64,000 nt of DNA from an uncultured Gammaproteobacteria bacterium (GCA_913060495.1 CAJXRP010000004.1:170823-234822), one strand, 5' to 3'. Counted from the first letter of the stretch, positions 25,790 through 34,718 are shown. Made by a program: numbers and translations. Notes: a model not told the origin generated them from the letters alone.

Positions 25790-26566
25790 ATGCCGCAAAA
25801 ACTCTGGCAACAACTCAAGGCAGAGGCGCAGCAGGTCATTCAACAGGAACCTCTACTAGCAAATTATGTTTCTGCCTGCGTTCTAGATCACGACAGCCTA
25901 CCATCCGCACTTAGCTTCATCCTCGCAAACAAACTATCAGACGATGTAATGCCGGCCGCGACCGTGCAAGTGTTGTTTGACAATGCATTTAGCGAATCGT
26001 CGGATATTATCGAGAACGCCTCCTGTGATATTGAAGCAGTATTCGAACGCGACGCTGCGGTAAGCACCCACCTAGCTGTCATTTTATATATGAAAGGGTT
26101 TCAGTCGCTGCAAGTGCATCGCCTGGCACATTTTCTTTGGATGAACGACCGCAAGGAGCTTGCACTGTTTATGCAGAGTCAAAACTCCGAAGTGTTCGGC
26201 GTCGACATTCATCCTGCCTGCAGGATTGGCCGCGGCGTAATGCTCGATCACGCGACTGGCATCGTAATTGGCGAAACCACCGTTATTGAAGACAACGTTT
26301 CGATTCTCCAGCAGGTTACTCTGGGTGGCACGGGCAATGAGAAAGGCGACCGACACCCTAAGATACGATCGGGCGTGTTAATTTCAGCTGGCGCGAAGGT
26401 GCTGGGTAACATTGAAATAGGTATCGGAGCCAAGATCGGAGCGGGTAGTGTCGTACTAAATGACGTTGAGCCGCACACTACCGTTGTTGGAATTCCCGCT
26501 AAGGCTACTGGAAAACCTTGCACGGAAATGCCATCGGAAACAATGAATCAGAATTTTTTCGACTAA
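25790..26566 (+). CDS. cysE: Serine O-acetyltransferase CysE
   Basis: Transfers acetyl from acetyl-CoA to L-serine, the first step of cysteine synthesis. 258 residues. N-terminal helical domain, then a left-handed beta-helix of hexapeptide repeats (GVDIHPACRIGRGVMLDHA to GIPAKATGKP). Catalytic Asp153 and His154 lie in LDHATGIVIGE, and the second active-site His is His189 in GDRHPKI. No cysK is adjacent. The APS kinase elsewhere in the window is not part of this unit. Confidence 0.95.
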   Translation: MPQKLWQQLKAEAQQVIQQEPLLANYVSACVLDHDSLPSALSFILANKLSDDVMPAATVQVLFDNAFSESSDIIENASCDIEAVFERDAAVSTHLAVILYMKGFQSLQVHRLAHFLWMNDRKELALFMQSQNSEVFGVDIHPACRIGRGVMLDHATGIVIGETTVIEDNVSILQQVTLGGTGNEKGDRHPKIRSGVLISAGAKVLGNIEIGIGAKIGAGSVVLNDVEPHTTVVGIPAKATGKPCTEMPSETMNQNFFD

Positions 26567-26577
26567 CATTCCTTCCA

Positions 26578-26602
26578 TGCCAAGCAGCGATGCTGCTTGG
26601 CA
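26578..26602. terminator. Hairpin between cysE and the convergent gene
   Basis: Perfect 11-bp stem (26578-26588 with 26592-26602) with a three-base loop, located just after the cysE stop. There is no strong U-run on either strand, so it may be a moderate terminator or mRNA end-protector. Confidence 0.55.
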
Positions 26603-26628
26603 ATTATCTACAATCGATACTAAGTTGG

Positions 26629-28077
26629 CTAAGGGCGATTACCGAGAGAAGCGCCAAGACCATCCCTGGCAAAATAGTATTTTAAACGACCCATTGCCGG
26701 CTGCGGCTCTCCATCGACTAACTTCGGACGAAAAGTCAAACTATTCAATTTTTCAAGCAGTTGCTCTTCTTGGGAATTAGACTCCAAATAATGCGCTAGA
26801 AGCTCTGCCTTCTGAATCGTGCTTACAGTACTACTGAAGCGATGACTGTACCAGCGAGACACTTTATTCACTCCCGCAAGACTAAATGAAAACAGGGCGA
26901 AATTTGAACCTAGAGCCTCACTATCAGAATTGTAGTCAGGAATTGGGTTACGTACATTTGGTAAAGCCGCAGACCATTCGCTGAAAGACAAGTAATCAGT
27001 AGAGCCACCCTCCTCTGCCGTCACCATTCTATTTCGTTGTGCCGCAACTGCCCCCTCTACATGGGGAAAAAATTCTGTATCAGGAATCACCCTTGGCTGA
27101 CTAAATAATTCATTAGCCCGATCAGCAGCCACTCCAGAGCTTAATAATTCTTGGTACGCATCTCGGTAGGTGTCTATCGCGACTTGAGGCTGGTCATAAA
27201 GAATATGCCAATCGGCGAGGTACACATTCGTCATCGCTATAGCTTCTAGATCCGGTGATTCGCTATCGGCATAAATAGAATATAAATTCCCGAACAAGGC
27301 CAATCCCGTTAGGTAATAACTCTCATCCACATCTGAGCGATCACGCATGATCTGTGAACCCGGCGCGACCTGACGAAGCACATAACTGGTCTGCCCGCCT
27401 TGCCACAGCGCGATCGTCTGAAGATGAAACTGTCGTAGGTGTTCGTAAAACATTGACGCCAGACGCTCATCTGTCTTACCCCAAAGAATCTCTGCTACGC
27501 GAATTGCTATCCAACGAATTTGAGCTGCTCGTCTAAAATGGAAACCTTGATAGAGACTGTTATCTTCCGCGAGGGCGCGCATATGAACACGGGACAATTC
27601 CAACAAGTCGTCGATCAACAGTTGATCGATACGCAGGCTTTTATCCGTATAGAGCCAAAACAAATGCTCCATATTCTCTCTAGCACCGTCCCAGTCGCCT
27701 CGATTGGCAAAATTTTCAATTTTCTTTTCAAGTAAGGGACGTTGTGTTTCGGTATATAGGCCACCCTCAACACGGGCAATTTGCATGGCACGATCGAGGA
27801 GTCCATGCGCCTCATCGAATTGATTCAACAACATGAGCCTATCTGCCAACTGTTCTAGCGGTTCGATTAGACGTGAATCCAAGGCCCCAAAGCGATCCTG
27901 CTGCTCACTTAGCAAAGCTCGTGCGAGCGCCAATTCATCTATTGGATCTACAGATGGCTCAGCCTGTCCGTAAACAGGTCCAATTGGGCTCGTTATAACA
28001 ATGAGCAAGGCTGCGGTAAGTAGCTTCTTCAAGGTAGGTCTCGGCTTAGCTCTTTCGAGTAGGATATCAGGCTGCAT
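26629..28077 (-). CDS. Exported TPR-like protein with a TonB-like C-terminus
   Basis: 482 residues. The N-terminus has a positively charged stretch and a hydrophobic export signal (LLTAALLIVITSPIGPVYG). Helical, TPR-like pairs occupy about 45-330 (for example LNQFDEAHGLLDRAMQIAR). The C-terminus has LTFRPKLVDGEPQPAMGRLKYYF, which resembles the start of the TonB C-terminal fold (rFrPxxxxGxp). Function unknown. It may be a periplasmic scaffold. It is convergent with cysE and divergent from the NIPSNAP gene. Confidence 0.5.
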   Translation of the reverse strand: MQPDILLERAKPRPTLKKLLTAALLIVITSPIGPVYGQAEPSVDPIDELALARALLSEQQDRFGALDSRLIEPLEQLADRLMLLNQFDEAHGLLDRAMQIARVEGGLYTETQRPLLEKKIENFANRGDWDGARENMEHLFWLYTDKSLRIDQLLIDDLLELSRVHMRALAEDNSLYQGFHFRRAAQIRWIAIRVAEILWGKTDERLASMFYEHLRQFHLQTIALWQGGQTSYVLRQVAPGSQIMRDRSDVDESYYLTGLALFGNLYSIYADSESPDLEAIAMTNVYLADWHILYDQPQVAIDTYRDAYQELLSSGVAADRANELFSQPRVIPDTEFFPHVEGAVAAQRNRMVTAEEGGSTDYLSFSEWSAALPNVRNPIPDYNSDSEALGSNFALFSFSLAGVNKVSRWYSHRFSSTVSTIQKAELLAHYLESNSQEEQLLEKLNSLTFRPKLVDGEPQPAMGRLKYYFARDGLGASLGNRP

Positions 28078-28210
28078 TCAGCATGAATAGCAATCTGCCT
28101 CACGGCCTCGAACTCCCCAATTTCAGGGGCCGACTGCGAGTCGCTATTTACTATACGCTTGATTATACTCATTTAGATTATTAAAAAATGACTGACTTTA
28201 GGAGAGTAAT

Positions 28211-28639
28211 GTGAGCAAAATCAGCAAAACTGTCGGCTTTTCCCTACTATCACTGATTATAGGCTTAAGTGCCGGAATCTTTGCCAGTTCATCCGCGCAG
28301 GAAGATGGCAAGGTATATGAGCTTAGAATATATACGGCTACACCAGGCAACTTAGACAAGCTGCATGCTCGTTTCCGCGACCACACTATCCGCATATTTG
28401 AAAACCATGGCATGCAAATCGTAGGGTTCTGGTCACCCACCAGCGAAGAAGACGCCGACGACACACTCATCTATGTGCTAGAACACGCGAGTCAAGAAGC
28501 CGCAAATGCTTCATGGCAAGCATTTGGGCAAGATCCGGAGTGGAAATCAGTCTCTGATGCATCAAATGCGAATGGACCAATATTAGCAGGCGTCGAGCGA
28601 CGCTATATGACTGCAACTGACTACTCGCCGCTAAAATAG
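28211..28639 (+). CDS. Exported NIPSNAP-family protein
   Basis: 142 residues with an N-terminal hydrophobic export signal or anchor (about 10-30, LLSLIIGLSAGIFASS). A single NIPSNAP domain follows: VYELRIYTATPGNLDKLHARF with a dimeric alpha/beta-barrel-like pattern, ending WKSVSDASNANG. The GTG at 28211 has GGAGAG four to five bases upstream. NIPSNAP proteins lack a general bacterial function; the fold suggests small-molecule binding. A strong terminator follows. Confidence 0.75.
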   Translation: MSKISKTVGFSLLSLIIGLSAGIFASSSAQEDGKVYELRIYTATPGNLDKLHARFRDHTIRIFENHGMQIVGFWSPTSEEDADDTLIYVLEHASQEAANASWQAFGQDPEWKSVSDASNANGPILAGVERRYMTATDYSPLK

Positions 28640-28688
28640 TCTATTCAGATTAGGCCCACAGACGCGACAAAAATTATAGAGCAGAACC

Positions 28689-28719
28689 AAAAAGGGATAG
28701 CCATTGGCTATCCCTTTTT
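28689..28719. terminator. Strong bidirectional terminator
   Basis: 14-bp stem (28689-28702 with 28706-28719) with a three-base loop and an A/T-run at each side, so it can serve both the NIPSNAP gene (+) and the 56-residue membrane protein gene (-). Confidence 0.92.
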
Positions 28720-28789
28720 CAATGCCTTCCCATAAAGAAGGCTGACCTAGACTCAGCTCTTTCGACCCGAGACCGGTTAAGTTGGGTGC

Positions 28790-28960
28790 TTAGAAAACTA
28801 GCGGGTTATTGAAAAATTTAAACGAGCCATAAGCCAGCTCTAGCAGCTCTACCGTAGACTGCCCCTGACCTATCCAATAGTACACCAAGGCACCCAACAT
28901 AATCGCTGCCGTGCTCAGCGCCGCGATTGTCTTGTCATCCCATTTACTACTATCGTTCAT
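28790..28960 (-). CDS. 56-residue single-pass membrane protein
   Basis: Short gene. The product begins MNDSSKWDDKT, has one hydrophobic segment (about 12-30, IAALSTAAIMLGALVYYWI), and a C-terminal tail ending NNPLVF. The ATG at 28960 has AGGAG six bases upstream, a strong ribosome site. Its stop is followed by the bidirectional terminator, and the gene begins 29 bases after a DUF6644-type gene. The ribosome site, position and terminator together make it likely to be real. Function unknown; it may assist the membrane proteins upstream. Confidence 0.75.
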   Translation of the reverse strand: MNDSSKWDDKTIAALSTAAIMLGALVYYWIGQGQSTVELLELAYGSFKFFNNPLVF

Positions 28961-28989
28961 ACCCACTCCTAATAAATCTAGTTATATGG

Positions 28990-29577
28990 CTAGCTGAAGC
29001 CAATCCAACGCCCTGTTGCGGCAACAGTGAACCAAGTCAGCATCGATGTAATGGCTAGTAATCGCATCATCCAAGGGGCGATTTCTGCGTGAGGACGGCT
29101 TGTCAGGAATGGCTGTTTAATAAACAACATGAAGCAAGACCCGACCAGAAGCACCAACATCTTTATCCAAAACACTTCCATGAAATAGACTTTATTCGCG
29201 ACACCCGCCGCGCAGAAAATGCCCGTAAGAATCGCCATTAACAAAGCCCATTTGAAGCACTTGTGCGTTCCGGTAACTATGGTTTCCGAAGGAACATCTT
29301 TAAATACAACACCGAGGAGACGCAGGTCTGTAGCCAACACTGTTCCACCTAAAACAGCCATTGAAAGTAAGTGCACAGCCTCTACTGTGGCATAGACAGA
29401 ACCGTAGGTGGTACCGATAACTCCAAGCCATGAGGACTGGTTCATCCAGTTAAAAAACGCCTCTAGGCCAGGGTATATGGCTTCACGAATGCCTAGAGCT
29501 TCAACTAGGACGATTAACAAAAAAGCTGCAGCTACTGAAAGCGTTCTAGCATATTGACTCAATATCGAACCTAACAT
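28990..29577 (-). CDS. DUF6644-type four-helix membrane protein (copy 1)
   Basis: 195 residues from the ATG at 29577, chosen because AGGAG lies six bases upstream; a longer frame has no ribosome site. Four or five hydrophobic segments. A His in the second segment (EAVHLLSMAVLGGT) is followed by ATDLRLLGVVF, then GTHKCFKWALL. The pattern matches the DUF6644 family, whose function is unknown. The paired histidines could bind a metal or heme, which is speculation. Paralogue of the upstream gene (56 bases apart) and in one operon with it and the 56-residue protein. Confidence 0.7.
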   Translation of the reverse strand: MLGSILSQYARTLSVAAAFLLIVLVEALGIREAIYPGLEAFFNWMNQSSWLGVIGTTYGSVYATVEAVHLLSMAVLGGTVLATDLRLLGVVFKDVPSETIVTGTHKCFKWALLMAILTGIFCAAGVANKVYFMEVFWIKMLVLLVGSCFMLFIKQPFLTSRPHAEIAPWMMRLLAITSMLTWFTVAATGRWIGFS

Positions 29578-29633
29578 GCAAACTCCTAAATTTTGATGCT
29601 GGACCAAACCAACATTCTGCTAAAAATCATTAC

Positions 29634-30206
29634 TTACAACGCGTTTAGCTGATCTACACAGCCGGCCGCCCAAAGAATAGTTGTATTGGTGGTGTTCGTG
29701 CAGTCCACCCAATCGTAAGGTATGTATCGACCTAGAGTGACTACTCCACACCAAAGAACGAGTGAGATTATCGCACCTGTTTTCAACGGCCTTGGCGCTA
29801 CTGGGTCGTTATCCCAGTTGCCTTCAGCGGCTTTTAGTCTGCCGTTGAAAACCCAAGCATTGATGAAAGCCAAAAGGAGTAAGATCATTTTCATTCGAAA
29901 CCAAAGACTCTGGATCGTCTCCACCGGCTTGGCATAAACCAATAATGCTCCGGTTATAAACATGATTACAAAGCCAATGATCATGGGCTTATGCAGCCTA
30001 GCGGCTATCGTGGAGGCAGGCACATTAGGCATGACCCATCCAAGCATACGGAAATCTATGATAAATAGAGATCCAATACTAACCATCAACGTGAGGACAT
30101 GGGTAGCTTCCAGCCAGCTATAGCTGAAGTAGCCAGAGACTAGCATCTGGCTGTATTGCTGCGCTTCCATCCACTGCCCAAATTGCAGTAATAACTCGTT
30201 AATCAC
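29634..30206 (-). CDS. DUF6644-type four-helix membrane protein (copy 2)
   Basis: 190 residues. Same layout as copy 1: EATHVLTLMVSIGSLFIIDFRMLG, then ARLHKPMIIGFVIMFITG, further segments, and a C-terminal segment ending in a Cys-containing tail (DCTNTTN, GCVDQ). The GTG at 30206 has GGAGG nine bases upstream. It lies 127 bases after the AraC-type regulator on the same strand, so it may be regulated by it. Confidence 0.7.
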   Translation of the reverse strand: MINELLLQFGQWMEAQQYSQMLVSGYFSYSWLEATHVLTLMVSIGSLFIIDFRMLGWVMPNVPASTIAARLHKPMIIGFVIMFITGALLVYAKPVETIQSLWFRMKMILLLLAFINAWVFNGRLKAAEGNWDNDPVAPRPLKTGAIISLVLWCGVVTLGRYIPYDWVDCTNTTNTTILWAAGCVDQLNAL

Positions 30207-30333
30207 GCTTTCTAGCCTCCGTTAATTCCGTTCTGGAATGTATCGGTAATCGAATGGAGAGAATAAACATCCTTACCCCCAGAGTCCAATGCAATGATGT
30301 CGAATACATCAAAGATGAGACGAATTACATGCC

Positions 30334-31488
30334 TTAGGATTGTGCCTGAATTTCGCGTTTTCGGTATTCGGAGGGTGTCACACCCATAATCTGACGGAAT
30401 GCATTATTAAATGGTGTAATAGATTGATAACCAACCGAAAGGGCTATGGTCAGCACCGGCACATTAGGCGCATCTTTATCTGCTAACGCATCGCTAGCAT
30501 CTTCAATACGATATTTATGCAGCATTGCGTTGAAGTTTCTATAGCCCAATTGTTTGTGAATAAAGGCGCGTAATCTGTATTCGGGTAGATTCAGTTTCTT
30601 TGCCAGCATAGAGATTGTTAGGCCAGCTTCTCGGTACAGCTTTCCTTCTTTAAATACTTTATTGAAACTGTCTTTATCAAATGGCGCCCTACTTTCAGGC
30701 TCCGTTTCTTCTGTCAATTCTGCAACCTTACGAATCACATTGCTAAGCGAAACATAGTCAAAACGCATCGCCACCAACAACATGCCTGTGGCGAGAACTG
30801 CTATTAAACTTACTATGATTGTCTGCGCGGTAGCATAGCTACTTGAACCACCATCGAGCAGGAAGTTTTCAACAAACACGACACTGAATATCAGCGCGCC
30901 CTGCACGCCGATGATGAACCAACGCAAGATCCTGCGATCATCCACCAAATCCGCTCTCCAACCCTTGAGAGTCCAATACATCGCAGATGCAACGAAAGCC
31001 AAGGTCATGACATCCATGCAGGTACTTACAATCGCCAGTGAACCCGTACCGATGCCACCACTAGAGTAAAGAGATATACCCGAGAGAATGGAATCAAGCA
31101 CAACTTGAGTAGCAAAAGCGAGAATCAATAAGCTTGGGAATTTCAGCTGTTCTTGAAAAACCAAGAAGCAATAGATCATGAACAGCCCCGGAATCGTGTT
31201 CACGCCTATTTGTATGAGCAATTGCCATCGACTTAGATCTAGCTGAAACTGCGGGTCAATATGCTGGCCCGCCATACCATTCAACAGATAGAAAATAATG
31301 AATACCGCCATCAAGGCAAATACCCTGGCACTTCCCGCGCGAGGTTCTGCCTTCAAGAAGCCTGCCGCCAGCAGGAGGACTGAAAGCATCGCAATAATTT
31401 GTGCTGCGAAAAGGAAAAGTGGGTTTGGCAAAAGAAATTCCTGAAGATCGAGGGCTAACTGCTGAGACAATAACCGATCAAATGGCAA
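30334..31488 (-). CDS. AraC-family regulator with an N-terminal membrane domain
   Basis: 384 residues. The N-terminal part (about 25-250) has seven hydrophobic segments. The C-terminus (about 280-380) has an AraC-type double helix-turn-helix: LTISMLAKKLNLPEYRLRAFI and TIALSVGYQSITPFNNAFRQ followed by GVTPSEYRK. A membrane-bound AraC regulator could sense something at the membrane. The start is uncertain: the tracked TTG at 31488 has no ribosome site. The likely target is the DUF6644 operon downstream. Confidence 0.8.
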   Translation of the reverse strand: MPFDRLLSQQLALDLQEFLLPNPLFLFAAQIIAMLSVLLLAAGFLKAEPRAGSARVFALMAVFIIFYLLNGMAGQHIDPQFQLDLSRWQLLIQIGVNTIPGLFMIYCFLVFQEQLKFPSLLILAFATQVVLDSILSGISLYSSGGIGTGSLAIVSTCMDVMTLAFVASAMYWTLKGWRADLVDDRRILRWFIIGVQGALIFSVVFVENFLLDGGSSSYATAQTIIVSLIAVLATGMLLVAMRFDYVSLSNVIRKVAELTEETEPESRAPFDKDSFNKVFKEGKLYREAGLTISMLAKKLNLPEYRLRAFIHKQLGYRNFNAMLHKYRIEDASDALADKDAPNVPVLTIALSVGYQSITPFNNAFRQIMGVTPSEYRKREIQAQS

Positions 31489-31555
31489 ATTTCAAAGGAC
31501 TCGCCACCGAATTCAGAGATAATTAGACGCCCTATCTATAAGGCCTCACAATAGC

Positions 31556-31888
31556 TTAGCGCCTAAATCTTTCCTCTACCTCATCAATGATGCTATCGAC
31601 CGAACGATCTCCCCTTTCCTGCGCATCGAATTGATTAAATAGGTTTATCGATCGCTCTGTTCTGCGACCAAAGCTAAGCACTTTTTCAAAATAACTATCG
31701 GGCCCATCATTCTGTTGAACGAGATCAATGATAAATGCCCCGAGAGAAAGCGCACTAAGAAAAAGATCTCTAAATGCATCGATATACAACTTGAGTTGAA
31801 ACACGCCAAATTTCCGTAGTTGTGGCCACAGCCTTTCCATTGATTCTTTCTCCTTTCTGCTTGTCTCGTGAATATTGTCATTTTTCAT
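31556..31888 (-). CDS. Small hypothetical protein
   Basis: 110 residues from the ATG at 31888, which has GGAG eight bases upstream; an ATG four codons earlier is possible. Mostly helical with an amphipathic or weakly hydrophobic middle (KLYIDAFRDLFLSALSLGAF) and a charged C-terminus (DSIIDEVEERFRR). No family recognised. It lies 67 bases before the AraC-type gene on the same strand. Confidence 0.5.
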   Translation of the reverse strand: MKNDNIHETSRKEKESMERLWPQLRKFGVFQLKLYIDAFRDLFLSALSLGAFIIDLVQQNDGPDSYFEKVLSFGRRTERSINLFNQFDAQERGDRSVDSIIDEVEERFRR

Positions 31889-31959
31889 CGATTTCTCCAT
31901 TAGCCTTCAGGGAAGCTCGACACGCAAGTACTTTCTCACGCTCAAGCTAAAAAGGGCTA

Positions 31960-31992
31960 GGCTGCGAGTCCGTGTAGAACGGACTCGCAGCC
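31960..31992. repeat. Perfect 13-bp inverted repeat
   Basis: GGCTGCGAGTCCG (31960-31972) and its complement (31980-31992) with a seven-base loop. On the minus strand CCCTTTTT follows about six bases later, so it might be a terminator for something on the minus strand. The nearest minus-strand gene upstream ends at 32364, 372 bases away. Confidence 0.6.
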
Positions 31993-32363
31993 GAAACCAA
32001 ACGCAAAAACTTGCCCTCGCTAAAGCCTCGCCACCTAAGGCCCCTGTCATCCACGCCAGTGAGGCGCTAATAAGCCCTGAGTAGTTACATGACCGAATCG
32101 CAGTAGCAGCAGGCTTGCATCCTCAATCAACTATCGAAGTAGCATTCACTTTCTGTGCCAGAACCCTAAGCTATTGTTTTAATTGATTTTTAGATAAAAA
32201 AGGAGAGCTTTAGGGTGAACGAAGTCACCAGCGAATGAAGAATTACACCACAGCTATTGGCGAGAGGATATATTGCACTGAACTGTGCGCTCATTGCGTC
32301 AGCACAGGGGAGAGAGGAATTGGCAATGAAATCGCTGTGTCAGAGGACGGCACAGCACAAAAA
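31993..32363. other. Gene-free gap between the hairpin and the saccharopine-dehydrogenase-like gene
   Basis: No gene I can support. It contains a strong ribosome-site-like AAGGAGAG near 32200-32207, followed at 32215 by a 7-codon frame (GTG to TGA) that overlaps an ATG at 32235. That ATG opens a Cys-containing frame of 69 codons which runs into the end of the neighbouring gene on the other strand. I regard it as unproven. Confidence 0.4.
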
Positions 32364-33659
32364 TCAACTAGTCGCTGCAGGCTCTTCAACTGCAACTACT
32401 GTCGATTCTTCGATAGCAGTCATTGCTTGCGATACAGACTCTAACTCGAAACCCATTCCGGCATTATTGACGAGCCGTGTAATCAGCTTGTCATTAAATA
32501 CAGCCGCTGGTGTCCAGAAACCACCACCGACTTCACCCTCATCTACATCACGACGCAGACTAATGCCTGCCTGAGCCAACATCTTTGCCGTCGATCCATA
32601 ACCTGGATCTCGATCACCAGTCACCTTGACTCGCACACTCTCCCCACGCTGGGTCCTACCGAGCAAGCGCAAATCATAACAACCCTTCAATTGTTGCTCT
32701 GGAGTTGGGCCCTCACCTGGGCTAGGCAGAAAGAAACGCGTTGCCAGCCAACGCATCGGGGCGAAAGCCATCATGAACATTGAAACTTTCGTGCCCGAAG
32801 ATATTCGCTTAGCCGCTTTTTCGCCTTTCTTTCCCGCGCTGGTCAGCATCGCCTCATCGTACTTAAAATTTGCATCATAGTGGCCGTCGAGTAGAGCATT
32901 GCTGCGCAATACAATCCGCGTGTTAATAGACGCCATAATGAATGGACCTGCCCAAGAGTCGAAGTCCTCATCGAATTCCACGGACACATTGTGCTGCCGC
33001 TCGGTGAAAGTATGTTCGGAAGGACACAGTGAATAGGGGTCGCGCATTTCCTTACGTATTTCTGGGTCTGCCGAAGCTTCCTTATAGAGGTTTAAGCCGC
33101 TGGCTATAGTTCCTCCTGATGCTCCCCCCTTTAAAACTTTCACCCGTAATTTGACTTGATCGCAATAGCTACCAAAGTGCCGCTGAGAATGATCTTGTAA
33201 AAACTTAACACCTAAGTCGGAAGGGATGGAATCGAAGCCACAGCAATTCACAATTCTAGCGCCAGTGCGTTTCGCATCGTCCTCATAACGACTAATCATT
33301 CGGCGAATCCATTGCGGCTCACCAGTTAGATCGCAGTAATCTGTTCCTAGTTGGCAACACACCTTTACCAATAACTCACCATAGAGGGCATAGGGACCCA
33401 CCGTGGAGATAACGAGTTCGGTTCTTTCGCACATGGACTGCAGAGCTTGTTCATCTGAAGAGTCGGCAATAATTAGAGGAATCTCAGCTGCATTTGCTCC
33501 AAGAGACTCTTTCAACTCTTTTAATTTAGTCTCTGAGCGGGCGGCCATGGCCCATGTCAGATTCGGCTCGGTATATTCATTCACGAGATAGTTACAGAGG
33601 ATTTTTCCGACGAAGCTAGTAGCGCCGAAAATAACTATGTCGAATTCTTTGTTCGTCAT
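32364..33659 (-). CDS. Saccharopine-dehydrogenase-like oxidoreductase
   Basis: 431 residues. N-terminal Rossmann fold with the nucleotide-binding FGATSFVGK and a long C-terminal catalytic-type domain. The NCCGFDSIPSDLGV block is typical of the SCCPDH/trans-acting enoyl-reductase-like branch of this superfamily rather than of lysine-pathway enzymes. Substrate unknown. The ATG at 33659 has AGGA upstream at a somewhat long distance. It follows the heme A synthase gene by 18 bases, so they may be co-transcribed. Confidence 0.78.
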   Translation of the reverse strand: MTNKEFDIVIFGATSFVGKILCNYLVNEYTEPNLTWAMAARSETKLKELKESLGANAAEIPLIIADSSDEQALQSMCERTELVISTVGPYALYGELLVKVCCQLGTDYCDLTGEPQWIRRMISRYEDDAKRTGARIVNCCGFDSIPSDLGVKFLQDHSQRHFGSYCDQVKLRVKVLKGGASGGTIASGLNLYKEASADPEIRKEMRDPYSLCPSEHTFTERQHNVSVEFDEDFDSWAGPFIMASINTRIVLRSNALLDGHYDANFKYDEAMLTSAGKKGEKAAKRISSGTKVSMFMMAFAPMRWLATRFFLPSPGEGPTPEQQLKGCYDLRLLGRTQRGESVRVKVTGDRDPGYGSTAKMLAQAGISLRRDVDEGEVGGGFWTPAAVFNDKLITRLVNNAGMGFELESVSQAMTAIEESTVVAVEEPAATS

Positions 33660-33677
33660 TTCATCTGTTCCTGATCT

Positions 33678-34718
33678 TTAGGCTGCAACACTATTAGTTG
33701 TCGGCAATTCGGTCTCACCCTGCGTAGACGAATCGCTGGCATTGCCGTCTCGTGAATGGCGATAACTCATCCAGATCAGAAACTGCAATCCAAAAAGAAG
33801 TGATGCAGCTAGTAAATGCGTAGGCTGAACGAGCGCTGGCATTCCCAGGTGACCTAAGGTCGCCCCGGAAAGCACGGCGGTGCCGATTACACAGATCATT
33901 GTCAATGTGAGCTTGCTTAGCGTGTGCTGCCATCCTAGAGACATAACTAGCATTCGAGCGAGCCACAGATTCGCGAACAAAACGACAGCGGAGAAGCTTC
34001 TGTGTACGTAGAAGAACCAGGGCATTGCCTCTATCCAACTTGAGCGCAACTCCTCGCCTTGAGATTCACGCAGCAAATCTGTCATCTCTCGAACCTGTGT
34101 ACCCATAGCTACCTGCAAGATGGTAAGCCCGAGCACTATGTAGAGCCACTTTTCGAAGCGCGGATCTATGTTTGCCACCGACTGCGATGCCATGATCCCA
34201 CGCCGAGCCTGCGCAACTGCATAAAGTAACGTACCTACAATCGCCAAAGCCATCAGCATATGCACGGTAATCATGCCGGGCTGCAAATTTGAGCCTACTA
34301 CCTTAGATCCCAACCAACCTTGAAACCCTACCATTAGAAAAGCTGCTACTGACGCTTTGAATATCCGCGGATCATGAGCTCGGCAGGACCAAGAGTAGAT
34401 AGCTGTTAGAAATATTAGGAAACCAATGCTCACGCCCACCAATCTATTAGCATATTCCGTCCAGGTCTTCACCACATTGAAACGCGTATCCGAATAACCT
34501 AGTTCTGCGTAGATTTCCTGATAGTTTGCAGGCAACTGCGCTTCACTGGTCGGTGGCACCCAACTACCAAAACACGTGGGCCAATCTGGGCAGCCCATGC
34601 CGGCGCCAGACGCGCGTACTGTGGCGCCAACTAGTATTAAAAAATAGACGGCGGCTAGAGTTATCCAAGCCATGCGCCGATAGCGCCTAAGCGCGGGATT
34701 GTCTGTTTCCGTATTCAT
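33678..34718 (-). CDS. ctaA: Heme A synthase (COX15/CtaA family)
   Basis: Inner-membrane enzyme that converts heme O to heme A for cytochrome oxidase. 346 residues from the ATG at 34718 with CAGG upstream; a longer frame is unlikely. Eight membrane segments. Motifs: GAGMGCPDWPTCFG in the first loop, KTWTEYANRLVG, ITVHMLMALAI, FYVHRSFSAVV and VQPTHLLAASL. Three of the four usual heme-ligand histidines are seen; the first is Asn (EYANR). The loop PPTSEAQLPANYQEIYAELG resembles Bacteroidota enzymes. No cox genes are adjacent. Confidence 0.9.
   Translation of the reverse strand: MNTETDNPALRRYRRMAWITLAAVYFLILVGATVRASGAGMGCPDWPTCFGSWVPPTSEAQLPANYQEIYAELGYSDTRFNVVKTWTEYANRLVGVSIGFLIFLTAIYSWSCRAHDPRIFKASVAAFLMVGFQGWLGSKVVGSNLQPGMITVHMLMALAIVGTLLYAVAQARRGIMASQSVANIDPRFEKWLYIVLGLTILQVAMGTQVREMTDLLRESQGEELRSSWIEAMPWFFYVHRSFSAVVLFANLWLARMLVMSLGWQHTLSKLTLTMICVIGTAVLSGATLGHLGMPALVQPTHLLAASLLFGLQFLIWMSYRHSRDGNASDSSTQGETELPTTNSVAA

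Noticed and set aside
26577..26780. 67-codon plus-strand frame after cysE
   Set aside because: It starts inside the hairpin and runs opposite the next gene.
32235..32444. A 69-codon Cys-rich frame on the plus strand
   Set aside because: It overlaps the end of the oppositely oriented saccharopine-dehydrogenase-like gene by about 80 bases, and there is no family match. Kept only as a note.
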